Shown piece by piece: positions 16,292-24,626 of a DNA stretch of 36,733 nt. The stretch's first letter is position 1. Each line of letters opens with the position of its first letter. Where the stretch lies: positions 1 through 36,733 of the forward strand of contig CAMAXF010000010.1 in NCBI GenBank assembly GCA_945862305.1, read 5' to 3'. Source of the stretch: Bordetella parapertussis (GTDB lineage Bacteria > Pseudomonadota > Gammaproteobacteria > Burkholderiales > Burkholderiaceae_A). Made by a program: the position numbers and the translations under genes. The notes under the pieces were generated by a model. That model did not search any database and was not told the origin of the DNA. It saw only the letters and a list, made by a program, of their open reading frames with translations.

Positions 16292-18256
16292 ATGGCAACA
16301 GGCAAACAGCAGTACGACGAATCATCCATACGGGTTCTCAAAGGGCTCGAGCCCGTGCGGCAGCGGCCCGGCATGTACACCCGAACCGAGAACCCATTGC
16401 ACATCGTGCAAGAGGTCATCGACAACGCTGCAGATGAGGCCTTGGCCGGACATGCGCGCACCATTTTGGTGACCCAACACCTCGACAGCAGCATCAGCGT
16501 GGCCGACGACGGCCGCGGCATTCCGGTGGGGCCCCACCCGGAGGAGAAAATTCCGGTTGTAGAGATTGTCTACACTCGGCTGCATGCGGGCGGAAAGTTC
16601 GACAAGGGGGCGGGCGGTGCCTACGCCTTCTCCGGCGGACTGCACGGTGTGGGCGTCTCTGTGACCAATGCGCTCTCCACCCGGCTTCAGGTCTCGGTCT
16701 GGCGCGATGATGCCCAGTGGGAGATCGAGTTTCAGGGCGGTGAGCGGGTTTCTCCGCTTCGCAAGGTGGGGCCGGCCAAGGGGGCCACTGGCACGCGCGT
16801 TCAGGTCTGGCCCGACCCCAAGTATTTCGACGATCGCAACATTCCGCTGGCAGAACTCGCTCGAAGCCTCAAGGCCCGGGCTGTTCTTCTGCCAGGGGTC
16901 ACCACGGTGCTGGTTCAAGAGAAGTCTGGACAACGCCAAGAGTGGCGCTACGACGGTGGGCTGGGTGCTTACCTCATGGAGTCACTGGAGGCCCAGGATC
17001 TCGTGGTGCCCTTGTGGGCCCAGGAGGGCCATGTGGGCCCGGGCGATGACACCTTCGCCGAGGGCGAGGGCGGCCAGTGGGTCTTGGCTTACACGGCCGA
17101 GGGCCCGGTGGTTCGGGAGTCGTTTGTGAACCTGATTCCCACATCGGCGGGCGGCACCCACGAGGCTGGGCTACGGGAGGGCTTGTTTCAGGCGGTCAAG
17201 GGCTTTGTCGAGCAGCACGGTCTGCTGCCCAAGGGCGTGAAGTTGCTCCCGGAAGATGTCTTCTCTCGAGCCAGCTTTGTGCTGTCTGCCAAGGTGTTAG
17301 ACCCCCAGTTCCAGGGCCAGACGAAAGAGAAGCTCACCAGTCGAGACGCACTGCGACTGATCGCCTCGCAGGTGCGCGGCCCCCTGGAGATTTGGCTTCA
17401 CCGGGATGTGGAGTCGGGCAAGAAGATTGCAGACCTGGCGATCCGAGCGGCCCAATCGCGGCAGCGCTCAGCCCAGAAGGTGGAGAAGCGAAAGAGCTCT
17501 GGTGTGGCGGTGCTGCCGGGCAAACTCACCGACTGCGAGTCCACCGATCTTGCCCGTAACGAGATCTTCCTGGTGGAGGGAGATTCGGCGGGCGGCTCGG
17601 CCAAAATGGGCCGAGACAAAGAGTCTCAGGCCATTCTCCCGCTGCGGGGGAAGGTGCTCAACACCTGGGAGGCCGAACGCGACCGGCTCTTTGCAAATGC
17701 CGAGGTGCATGACATTGCGGTGGCGCTGGGCGTGGACCCACACGGCCCCCATGACACCGTCGACTTCACGGGTCTGCGGTATGGAAAGGTCTGCATCCTG
17801 TCCGACGCCGATGTCGATGGCTCACACATTCAGGTGCTGCTGCTCACACTCTTCTTCCGGCACTTTCCGCAGCTCATCGACCGTGGACATGTCTTCGTGG
17901 CCCGCCCACCCCTCTTCCGTGTGGATGTCGAGGCGCGTGCGAAGAAGCCCGCCCGAAAAATTTATGCCCTGGATGAAGGGGAGCTCACCCATGTGCTCGA
18001 CAAGCTTCGCCAGGAGGGACTCAAAGAAACAGCCTGGGGAATCTCTCGCTTCAAGGGTCTGGGTGAGATGAGTGCAGAGCAGCTCTGGGAGACAACGCTG
18101 AATCCAGACACGCGTCGCCTCATGCCTGTGGCCCTGGGCTTTCATGGGGTCGAGGACACCATGGCCAGATTCAATCTTCTGATGGGCCGAGGTGAGGCAT
18201 CGGCGCGTCGGGCCTGGCTTGAAGAAAAGGGGCATGAAGTGGAGGTGGATATTTAA
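16292..18256 (+). CDS. parE: DNA topoisomerase IV subunit B ParE
   Basis: A 654-residue type II topoisomerase ATPase subunit. The GHKL ATP site is intact: N45 in [18 protein letters not shown] (residues 72-78) and [16 protein letters not shown]. The TOPRIM domain follows with [15 protein letters not shown] starting at E429 and SDADVDGSH near residue 505, and the C-terminus has [14 protein letters not shown]. It decatenates daughter chromosomes with ParC. GyrB is excluded by its shorter length and the adjacent parC. The ATG at 16292 starts at the family N-terminus, but no Shine-Dalgarno precedes it, only a T9AAAC stretch. The stop overlaps parC by one base. Confidence 0.95.
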   Translation: MATGKQQYDESSIRVLKGLEPVRQRPGMYTRTENPLHIVQEVIDNAADEALAGHARTILVTQHLDSSISVADDGRGIPVGPHPEEKIPVVEIVYTRLHAGGKFDKGAGGAYAFSGGLHGVGVSVTNALSTRLQVSVWRDDAQWEIEFQGGERVSPLRKVGPAKGATGTRVQVWPDPKYFDDRNIPLAELARSLKARAVLLPGVTTVLVQEKSGQRQEWRYDGGLGAYLMESLEAQDLVVPLWAQEGHVGPGDDTFAEGEGGQWVLAYTAEGPVVRESFVNLIPTSAGGTHEAGLREGLFQAVKGFVEQHGLLPKGVKLLPEDVFSRASFVLSAKVLDPQFQGQTKEKLTSRDALRLIASQVRGPLEIWLHRDVESGKKIADLAIRAAQSRQRSAQKVEKRKSSGVAVLPGKLTDCESTDLARNEIFLVEGDSAGGSAKMGRDKESQAILPLRGKVLNTWEAERDRLFANAEVHDIAVALGVDPHGPHDTVDFTGLRYGKVCILSDADVDGSHIQVLLLTLFFRHFPQLIDRGHVFVARPPLFRVDVEARAKKPARKIYALDEGELTHVLDKLRQEGLKETAWGISRFKGLGEMSAEQLWETTLNPDTRRLMPVALGFHGVEDTMARFNLLMGRGEASARRAWLEEKGHEVEVDI

Positions 18257-20640
18257 TGGGCTCGCGTGAAACAGGAGACCTCTTCGAGGATCTACCCGCC
18301 GATGACGGCTCGAACCTCCCGCCGCCCAGTGGCATGAATGCCGCCTTCGGGGGTAATGACGGAGACCTGTCGCTGGCCGACTTCGCAGAGCGGGCCTACC
18401 TTGATTACGCGGTCTCGGTGGTCAAGGGCCGTGCCTTGCCCGACCTCTGCGATGGCATGAAGCCCGTGCAGCGTCGAATCCTCTTCGCCATGGACCGCAT
18501 GTCGCTCTCCGCTGCAGCCAAGCCGGTGAAGTCTGCCCGGGTGGTGGGCGATGTGCTGGGCAAGTTCCACCCGCATGGAGACCAGTCTGCCTACGATGCG
18601 CTGGTTCGCCTGGCCCAGGGCTTCACGGTGCGGTATCCCCTGATCGACGGCCAGGGCAACTTCGGCTCGCGCGATGGTGATGGTGCTGCAGCCATGCGCT
18701 ACACCGAGGCTCGGCTCACCAAGTTTTCTGAGCTGCTGCTCTCTGAGATCGACGAGGGTACTGTCGACTTTGGGCCGAACTACGACGGTGCCTTTCAGGA
18801 GCCGCTTCGACTGCCTGCCAGGCTGCCAGTCTGCCTCCTCAATGGCGCCTCTGGCATTGCGGTGGGCATGGCCACCGAGATTCCGTCCCACAACCTGCGT
18901 GAGGTGGCGGCCGCCGTGCTCGCGCTCCTCGACAATCCGAAGCTCTCGCAGGAGGCGCTCATGGCCTGCCTGCCGGGCCCTGACTTCCCAGGCGGCGGGC
19001 AGGTGATCTCCGGCCCCGAGGAGCTTGCGGCCATTTATGCAGCCGGACGCGGCTCCATTCGGATGCGAGCCCGCTGGTCTTTTGAAGATCTTGCCCGAGG
19101 CCAGTGGCAACTGGTGGTCGAGGAGCTGCCGCATGGTGTGTCCTCCCAGCGAGTGCTCGAGGAGATCGAGGAGCTCACCAATCCCAAGGTCAAGGCCGGC
19201 AAGAAGTCGCTCTCGCCTGAGCAGCAACAGACCAAGCAGCTGGTGTTGAGCCAGCTTGAGTCGGTTCGAGATGAGTCTGGTAAGGACGCAGATGTTCGGC
19301 TGGTCTTTGAGCCTCGCACCGCCAAGATCGATCGAGACGAGTTCGCCAGGCTCTTGCTTGCGAACACATCGTTGCAGAGTTCTGTCTCGATGAACCTGGT
19401 GGCGGTCGACCTCCACGGCCGGCCACGCTCCCTGGCTGTCCTCGAGGTGCTCTCGCAATGGGTGGAGTTCCGGACGGAAACTGTTCGTCGCCGAAGCGCG
19501 CACCGGCTGCAACAGGCCGAGCGCCGCATCCATATTCTTGAGGGCCGTTCTATTGCCCTGCTCAGGATCGATGAGGTCATTGCAGTGATTCGTGAGAGCG
19601 ACGAGCCGAAGCCTGCTCTCATCGATCGGTTTGGACTCACCGAGGTTCAGGCCGAGGACATCCTCGAGATTCGGCTCCGGCAACTGGCCCGGCTCGAGGC
19701 CATCAAGATCGAGCGGGAACTCTCTGAGCTCCGTGAGCAGGCCGGAAAGCTACGAACACTGCTGGAGAACGAGAAGGCGCTTCGAAAGGCGGTGGCCAAG
19801 GAGGTGCAGGACGATGCCAAGGCCTTTGGAGACGACCGCAGAACCCTGATCAAGGCAGAGGCCAAGGCCACGGTCGAGACGCCGGTGCTTGATGAGCCCG
19901 TGACAGTGGTGGTCTCGGTCAACGGCTGGGTGCGCTCCCGACAAGGCCATGGGCACGACCCCGCGCTCTTTCAGTTCAAAACCGGAGACGCCCTGTATGC
20001 GACGTTTGAGTGTCGAACGGTCGATGCCCTGGTGGCCTTGTCGAACTCAGGCCGCAGCTTCAGTGTGCCGGTGCTCAGCCTGCCGGGCGCCCGAGGCGAC
20101 GGCGCACCCCTGACCTCGCTCATCGACATGGAGGCCGGTGGCCAATTGGTTCATTTCCTGGCCGCTGCCGCGGGCACCACGGTCCTGGTGGCCACCGTGC
20201 AGGGCCAAGGGTTCCTCACCAAGGTCGACGGCCTCATCGGCCGTAACCGCAGCGGCAAGCAGTTCATGACCCTCGATGCGGGCGACGCACCTTGTGTGCT
20301 GCGTGCACTTCCCTCAGACCAAGGCGCGGTGGCCTGCCTGTCGGCCTCGGGCCGGCTGTTGGTCTTCGGACTCGATGAGATCAAGGTGCTCGCCACCGGC
20401 GGTCGAGGAGTGGGCCTCATGGAACTGGAGCCCAAAGGCGACAGGCTGCTGGATGTGGCTGCGGTGGGGGCCACCGGTCTGGTCATCCATGGCGAGGGAC
20501 GCGCGGGCAAGCCCGGCCAGGAACCCCTTGGACTCTCGAGCCTCAAGGCATTCATTGGCAAGCGTGCCCGCAAGGGCAAGGCCCTGGAGCTCAAGTTCAA
20601 GCCCCGCCGGCTGCAGACACCCGCCCCGATGGGGTCCTAG
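18256..20640 (+). CDS. parC: DNA topoisomerase IV subunit A ParC
   Basis: A 794-residue DNA breakage-reunion subunit. The catalytic tyrosine is Y149 ([10 protein letters not shown]) and the quinolone-determining region is [11 protein letters not shown] (residues 105-115). Position 110, equivalent to E. coli Ser80, is glutamine, and position 114 (Glu84) is aspartate, which I believe is normal for betaproteobacterial ParC rather than a resistance mutation. A helical coiled segment with many Glu/Arg residues lies around 480-535, followed by a beta-pinwheel-like C-terminal domain. The N-terminus has about 35 extra residues rich in Gly, Asp and Pro before the conserved [17 protein letters not shown]. 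It starts in the parE stop (TAATG). Confidence 0.95.
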   Translation: MGSRETGDLFEDLPADDGSNLPPPSGMNAAFGGNDGDLSLADFAERAYLDYAVSVVKGRALPDLCDGMKPVQRRILFAMDRMSLSAAAKPVKSARVVGDVLGKFHPHGDQSAYDALVRLAQGFTVRYPLIDGQGNFGSRDGDGAAAMRYTEARLTKFSELLLSEIDEGTVDFGPNYDGAFQEPLRLPARLPVCLLNGASGIAVGMATEIPSHNLREVAAAVLALLDNPKLSQEALMACLPGPDFPGGGQVISGPEELAAIYAAGRGSIRMRARWSFEDLARGQWQLVVEELPHGVSSQRVLEEIEELTNPKVKAGKKSLSPEQQQTKQLVLSQLESVRDESGKDADVRLVFEPRTAKIDRDEFARLLLANTSLQSSVSMNLVAVDLHGRPRSLAVLEVLSQWVEFRTETVRRRSAHRLQQAERRIHILEGRSIALLRIDEVIAVIRESDEPKPALIDRFGLTEVQAEDILEIRLRQLARLEAIKIERELSELREQAGKLRTLLENEKALRKAVAKEVQDDAKAFGDDRRTLIKAEAKATVETPVLDEPVTVVVSVNGWVRSRQGHGHDPALFQFKTGDALYATFECRTVDALVALSNSGRSFSVPVLSLPGARGDGAPLTSLIDMEAGGQLVHFLAAAAGTTVLVATVQGQGFLTKVDGLIGRNRSGKQFMTLDAGDAPCVLRALPSDQGAVACLSASGRLLVFGLDEIKVLATGGRGVGLMELEPKGDRLLDVAAVGATGLVIHGEGRAGKPGQEPLGLSSLKAFIGKRARKGKALELKFKPRRLQTPAPMGS

Positions 20641-20661
20641 ACAGCCCCGGTCTGAAGGGGG

Positions 20662-20689
20662 TTGAAAAGGTGGGGTGGCGTCCCCACCT
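20662..20689 (+). promoter_or_regulatory. Sigma32-type heat-shock promoter of htpG
   Basis: GTTGAAA (TTGAAA at 20662-20667) is followed after 14 bases by CCCCACCT (20682-20689), close to the heat-shock sigma consensus CTTGAAA-N11-16-CCCCATNT. The start would be near 20696, 40 bases before htpG, a known sigma32 target. The -10 element is one arm of a perfect eight-base inverted repeat (20668-20675 with 20682-20689), which might also serve as a weak end signal for parC. Confidence 0.7.
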
Positions 20690-20736
20690 CTCCCTGAACA
20701 CAGTCCTAACCCTCTTCTTCACGGAGACCACGATTC

Positions 20737-22728
20737 ATGTCCAAAGAGACGCTCTCATTCCAGACCGAGGTCAAGCAACTGCTGCACCTCATGATTCACT
20801 CGCTCTACAGCAACCGCGACATCTTCTTGCGCGAGCTGGTCTCGAATGCCTCGGATGCCTGCGACAAGCTACGACTGGAGGCCCTGGCCGACGACAAGCT
20901 CTTTGAGGGTGATCCCGACCTTCGCATCCGGGTGGGCTTTGATGCCAAGGCCCGAACCATCACGATCTCAGACAATGGGGTGGGCATGAGCCGAGAGGAG
21001 GTGATCGCCAACCTGGGCACCATCGCCCGCTCTGGCACCAAGGAGTTCTTTGGCCGGCTGTCTGGAGACTCCGCCCGTGATTCCGCGCTCATCGGTCAAT
21101 TCGGCGTCGGCTTCTACTCCGCCTTCATCGTGGCCGACCATGTCACGGTCATCAGTCGCCGGGCGGGACTGCCCGCCAGTGATGCGGTTCGTTGGGAGTC
21201 TGAGGGCACGGGTGACTTCAGCATCGAGCCCGTTGAGCGGGCCGAGCGGGGCACCGAGATCATCCTTCACCTTCGAGAGGCTGAAGGGGAGGGCGAGGAC
21301 AAGAAGAGCCATGACGACCTGCTCTCCCACTGGTCCATCAAGGAGATTCTCAAGCGCTACTCCGATCACATTGGCATCCCCATTCAGATGAAGAAGCGCG
21401 AGTGGGATGAAAAGAAGTCTGAGTATGTCGAGCATGACGACTGGGAGACCGTGAACCAGGCCTCCGCCCTCTGGACCAGGCCCAAGGCTGAAATTACCGA
21501 CGAGCAGTACAAGGAGTTCTACAAGGGCATTGCCCATGGCATGGATGACCCCCTGGCCTATACCCACAATCGTGTGGAAGGCCGAACCGAGTACACACAA
21601 CTGCTCTTCATTCCCGGCAAGGCACCCTTCGACCTCTACGATCGTCAGCAGCGGCATGGGCTCAAGCTCTACATCAAGCGGGTCTTTATCATGGAAGACG
21701 CCGAGCAGCTCCTGCCAAATTATTTGCGCTTTGTGCGCGGTGTGGTGGACTCCGCCGACCTGCCACTCAATGTCTCGCGGGAGATTCTCCAAGAAAGCCG
21801 CGACATCAAGGCCATTCGTGAGGGCTGTGCCAAACGAATTCTTGGCCTTCTGGAGGACATGGCCGAGAACAAGCCCGAGGACTACAAGACCTTCTGGACC
21901 GAGTTTGGCCAGTGCCTGAAGGAGGGTTTCGGCGAGGACTTCTCAAACAAGGATCGGCTCGCTGGGCTCATGCGCTTCGTGAGCACAGTCAGCGAGGCCG
22001 ACGAGCCCGATGTGTCCTTGAAGGACTACATTGGCCGCATGAAAGAGGGGCAGGAGAAGATCTACGTGATCACGGCCGACAACCTCTCGGCCGCACGTTC
22101 CAGCCCGCACATCGAGATTTTCAAGAAGAAGGGCATCGAGGTCCTGCTGCTGACCGATCGGATCGACGAATGGGTCCTGAACTTTCTCAATGAGTTCGAC
22201 GGAAAGCACCTGCAGTCTGTGGCCAAGGGTGAACTCGACCTCGGCAAGCTCAAGGACAAGTCCGACGACACGCCAAAGGAGGAAGAAAAGAAGGCCAAGC
22301 CAGTCATCGAGAAGGCCCAGAAGATTCTTGGCGAGAAGGTCAAGGAGGTTCGACTCACGCAACGTCTGACCGACTCCGCCTGCTGCCTGGTGTCGGATGC
22401 GCAGGATGTCAGCGGCCACCTTGAGCGCATCCTGAAGGCCACCGGCCAGAAGGCCCCAGAGCGCAAGCCCATACTGGAGCTCAATCCCAATCACCCACTG
22501 GTCCAGGCGCTGGTGGCCGAATCCGATCAGTCCGGTGGTCAGATCCTGGGGGCCGACGGCAGCCAGGTCTCCGAGGGCATCTCAGACACGCTTCGAGACC
22601 TCGTATGGCTGTTGTTCGATCAGGCATTGCTTGCTGAAGGAGGCCAGCCGGAGGACCCCGCGGGCTTTGTTCGCAGGCTCAATGGCTTTCTCCTCAAAGG
22701 GCTTGCACACCCGCCGGCAACCCCCTAA
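20737..22728 (+). CDS. htpG: Hsp90-family chaperone HtpG
   Basis: A 663-residue bacterial Hsp90. The ATP site is recognisable by E33 and N37 ([14 protein letters not shown]), D79 (SDNGVGM) and the lid/[11 protein letters not shown] segment. The middle domain has the catalytic-arginine loop region with [11 protein letters not shown], and the C-terminal dimerisation domain follows. It is slightly longer than the E. coli protein (624), with a charged, lysine-rich linker near residues 505-530 ([13 protein letters not shown]). It assists folding of client proteins in the cytoplasm. The upstream sigma32-type promoter indicates heat-shock control. The gene is monocistronic or followed loosely by the cytochromes. 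Confidence 0.97.
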   Translation: MSKETLSFQTEVKQLLHLMIHSLYSNRDIFLRELVSNASDACDKLRLEALADDKLFEGDPDLRIRVGFDAKARTITISDNGVGMSREEVIANLGTIARSGTKEFFGRLSGDSARDSALIGQFGVGFYSAFIVADHVTVISRRAGLPASDAVRWESEGTGDFSIEPVERAERGTEIILHLREAEGEGEDKKSHDDLLSHWSIKEILKRYSDHIGIPIQMKKREWDEKKSEYVEHDDWETVNQASALWTRPKAEITDEQYKEFYKGIAHGMDDPLAYTHNRVEGRTEYTQLLFIPGKAPFDLYDRQQRHGLKLYIKRVFIMEDAEQLLPNYLRFVRGVVDSADLPLNVSREILQESRDIKAIREGCAKRILGLLEDMAENKPEDYKTFWTEFGQCLKEGFGEDFSNKDRLAGLMRFVSTVSEADEPDVSLKDYIGRMKEGQEKIYVITADNLSAARSSPHIEIFKKKGIEVLLLTDRIDEWVLNFLNEFDGKHLQSVAKGELDLGKLKDKSDDTPKEEEKKAKPVIEKAQKILGEKVKEVRLTQRLTDSACCLVSDAQDVSGHLERILKATGQKAPERKPILELNPNHPLVQALVAESDQSGGQILGADGSQVSEGISDTLRDLVWLLFDQALLAEGGQPEDPAGFVRRLNGFLLKGLAHPPATP

Positions 22729-22770
22729 CGATGCTAAACTGCACCGGTTTGTGATTTGGGGGAAACAACA

Positions 22771-23142
22771 ATGTTCCAAGCGTCGTTTGGTCGGTTGTGT
22801 GCGGGTGCAGCACTCTCAGTTGGGATGGTCGGCCTGCTCATGGCCGCCCAGCCCGTCATGGCGCAGGCACCAGCAGGAGGCCTCAAGGGCGATCCCGCGG
22901 CCGGTGCTCGTAAGAACTCCATGTGCATTGGCTGCCATGGCATTCCGGAGTACAAAACGGCGTTTCCGGTCTTGTATCGCGTTCCCAAAATTGCCGGGCA
23001 AAATGAGGCTTATTTGGTGGCGTCTCTCCAGGCGTACAAGAGTGGCGATCGCAGCCATCCCAGCATGAAGGCCATCAGCGCGTCGTTAACCGATCAAGAC
23101 ATGGCAGACCTGGCGGCCTTTTATGCCCGCCGGTCCCGCTAA
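22771..23142 (+). CDS. Class I monohaem cytochrome c (c553/c4-like), first copy
   Basis: A 123-residue periplasmic cytochrome c with a signal peptide ending near VMA-QA (residue 31-33). The haem site is C52-C55-H56 (CIGCH), and the likely axial methionine is M99 in RSHPSMKAIS. The C-terminal helix DMADLAAFYARR is typical of c553/c4 domains. The ATG at 22771 has GGGGGA upstream; a TTG at 22756 would overlap that site. It probably carries electrons to a terminal oxidase. A second related cytochrome begins 18 bases downstream, so the two form an operon. Confidence 0.92.
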   Translation: MFQASFGRLCAGAALSVGMVGLLMAAQPVMAQAPAGGLKGDPAAGARKNSMCIGCHGIPEYKTAFPVLYRVPKIAGQNEAYLVASLQAYKSGDRSHPSMKAISASLTDQDMADLAAFYARRSR

Positions 23143-23160
23143 GCAAGGCGAGGGCACCAC

Positions 23161-23502
23161 ATGAAGACATCTGTGTTTCTGAAATCAACGGTAGCAGCCT
23201 TGCTGGCCACGGGCTGGATCTCTGCCCAGGCTGGCAATGCCGCGCTTGGCAAGGTGAAGGCTGACCAGGCCTGTGCGGCCTGCCATGGCGCCGATGGCGT
23301 CAAGACCATTGACGGCAGCTATCCGATGCTTGCTGGCCAGTACGAAGACTTCCTGGTCAAGGCGCTCACCGACTACAAGTCGGGCAGCCGCAAGAACGCA
23401 ATCATGGCGGGCATGGCGGCAGCACTCACGAAAGAAGAAATTGCCGACCTGGCGGCTTACTACAGTTCTCTGCCTGGTCCCTTAACGTTTGTGAAGCGTT
23501 AA
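23161..23502 (+). CDS. Class I monohaem cytochrome c (c553-like), second copy
   Basis: A 113-residue exported cytochrome c: signal peptide ending AQA (residue 24), haem motif C38-C41-H42 (CAACHGADG), methionine candidates in NAIMAGMAAALT, and the helix EIADLAAYYSSLPG. It resembles its upstream neighbour in the segment following the haem (FLVKALTDYKSG here, YLVASLQAYKSG there), suggesting an old tandem duplication, or a split of a two-domain cytochrome c4. Its stop shares the palindrome TTAA (23499-23502) with the stop of the convergent moaA gene. Confidence 0.92.
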   Translation: MKTSVFLKSTVAALLATGWISAQAGNAALGKVKADQACAACHGADGVKTIDGSYPMLAGQYEDFLVKALTDYKSGSRKNAIMAGMAAALTKEEIADLAAYYSSLPGPLTFVKR

Positions 23503-24617
23503 CCGCCGATATAGCTCATCTCCACTTTGGGGCCCTCTGGGCCCTTTTTCATTTGTGCGCGCAATTCCGAGTATCGGTCTGCACGACGGGCCCAGATCTG
23601 GGCAATGGCCCTGAGCAGGCGTTGATCGTCTGATTCCTGCCGCACCAGGCCACGGAGGTCGGACCCTTGCGTGGCAAAGAGGCAGGTGTAGAGACCGCCT
23701 TCGGCCGAGATGCGGGCCCGAGAGCAGGCTCCGCAGAACGGTTCGGTCACCGAGGAGATGAGACCGATTTCACCCCGGCCATCGAGGTAACGCCAGCGGT
23801 CGGACACCTCGCTGGGTGTGCCACGACCAACCCTCTCCAGTGGGAAACGGGCGTGAATGCGCGAGATGATGTCTTGGGATGACACGACCTGATCGAGTTT
23901 CCAGCCATTGGAGCTTCCAACATCCATGAACTCGATGAATCGGAGGGTGGCACCCATGTCTCGGAACTGTTCGGCCATGGGAAGGATCTGCGACTCGTTC
24001 ACGCCCCGTTGCACCACCATGTTGGCCTTGACTCGCAGCCCAGCCTCCTGTGCCTGCCGCATGCCCGCGATCACATCCTGAGGGCCGGCTTCCGAGATGT
24101 CTGCCATCTGTTGGAAGATGTCTGGGTCGAGTGCATCCAGGCTGACAGTGACCCGATGCAGCCCCGCATCGGCCAGGGCCTTGGCCTTTTTCCCCAGGAG
24201 CAGGCCGTTGGTGGTGAGCGCCAGTTCCACTGGTTGGCCTTCGAGCGTTTTGAGCGCGGCGAGCATGGCCACCAGATGCTCGAGGTCTTTTCGGAGCAGC
24301 GGCTCCCCACCAGTGATGCGGATCTTCTGAACACCCAGGGCCACGAATGCCCGGGCCAGGCGTTCAATTTCGTCGAATCCGAGCAGTTCCTGGCGCGAGA
24401 GATAGACGTAGTCTTTGTCGAAGATCTCCCGAGGCATGCAGTAGCCGCACCGCATGTTGCATTGGTCGATGACCGAGATGCGCAGGTCTCGCAGGCCCCT
24501 GCCTCTCGTGTCGAGCATGCGCCCATCGGGCAGGGACCAGCCCTCGTCGAGCAGAACGGGACGAAGCCTGTGAAGGGCCTCGTCCGCGATCGGGATATAA
24601 CGCTGGCTCTCTGACAT
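23499..24617 (-). CDS. moaA: GTP 3',8-cyclase MoaA (molybdenum cofactor synthesis)
   Basis: A 372-residue radical SAM enzyme catalysing the first step of molybdopterin synthesis. The radical SAM cluster is C53-C57-C60 (CNMRCGYC), the second cluster is in CGACSRARIS and the downstream YTCLFA, and the protein ends in the essential Gly-Gly (SYIGG). The N-terminus is about 40 residues longer than minimal MoaA, with an alternative start not obvious. It lies nine bases after the rne stop on the same strand, so it is in the rne operon, and its 3' end overlaps the cytochrome gene by four bases. It fits with modABC elsewhere in the window. Confidence 0.95.
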   Translation of the reverse strand: MSESQRYIPIADEALHRLRPVLLDEGWSLPDGRMLDTRGRGLRDLRISVIDQCNMRCGYCMPREIFDKDYVYLSRQELLGFDEIERLARAFVALGVQKIRITGGEPLLRKDLEHLVAMLAALKTLEGQPVELALTTNGLLLGKKAKALADAGLHRVTVSLDALDPDIFQQMADISEAGPQDVIAGMRQAQEAGLRVKANMVVQRGVNESQILPMAEQFRDMGATLRFIEFMDVGSSNGWKLDQVVSSQDIISRIHARFPLERVGRGTPSEVSDRWRYLDGRGEIGLISSVTEPFCGACSRARISAEGGLYTCLFATQGSDLRGLVRQESDDQRLLRAIAQIWARRADRYSELRAQMKKGPEGPKVEMSYIGG

Positions 24618-24626
24618 CCCCAGAGA

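Noticed and set aside
18292..19683. A 463-codon open frame on the minus strand opposite parC
   Set aside because: It is fully antisense to conserved ParC sequence; long antisense frames are common in GC-rich DNA and its translation shows no recognisable domain.
22729..22770. Promoter for the cytochrome c pair
   Set aside because: A TTGCAC with 17-base spacing leads only to TAACGA, too weak to call.
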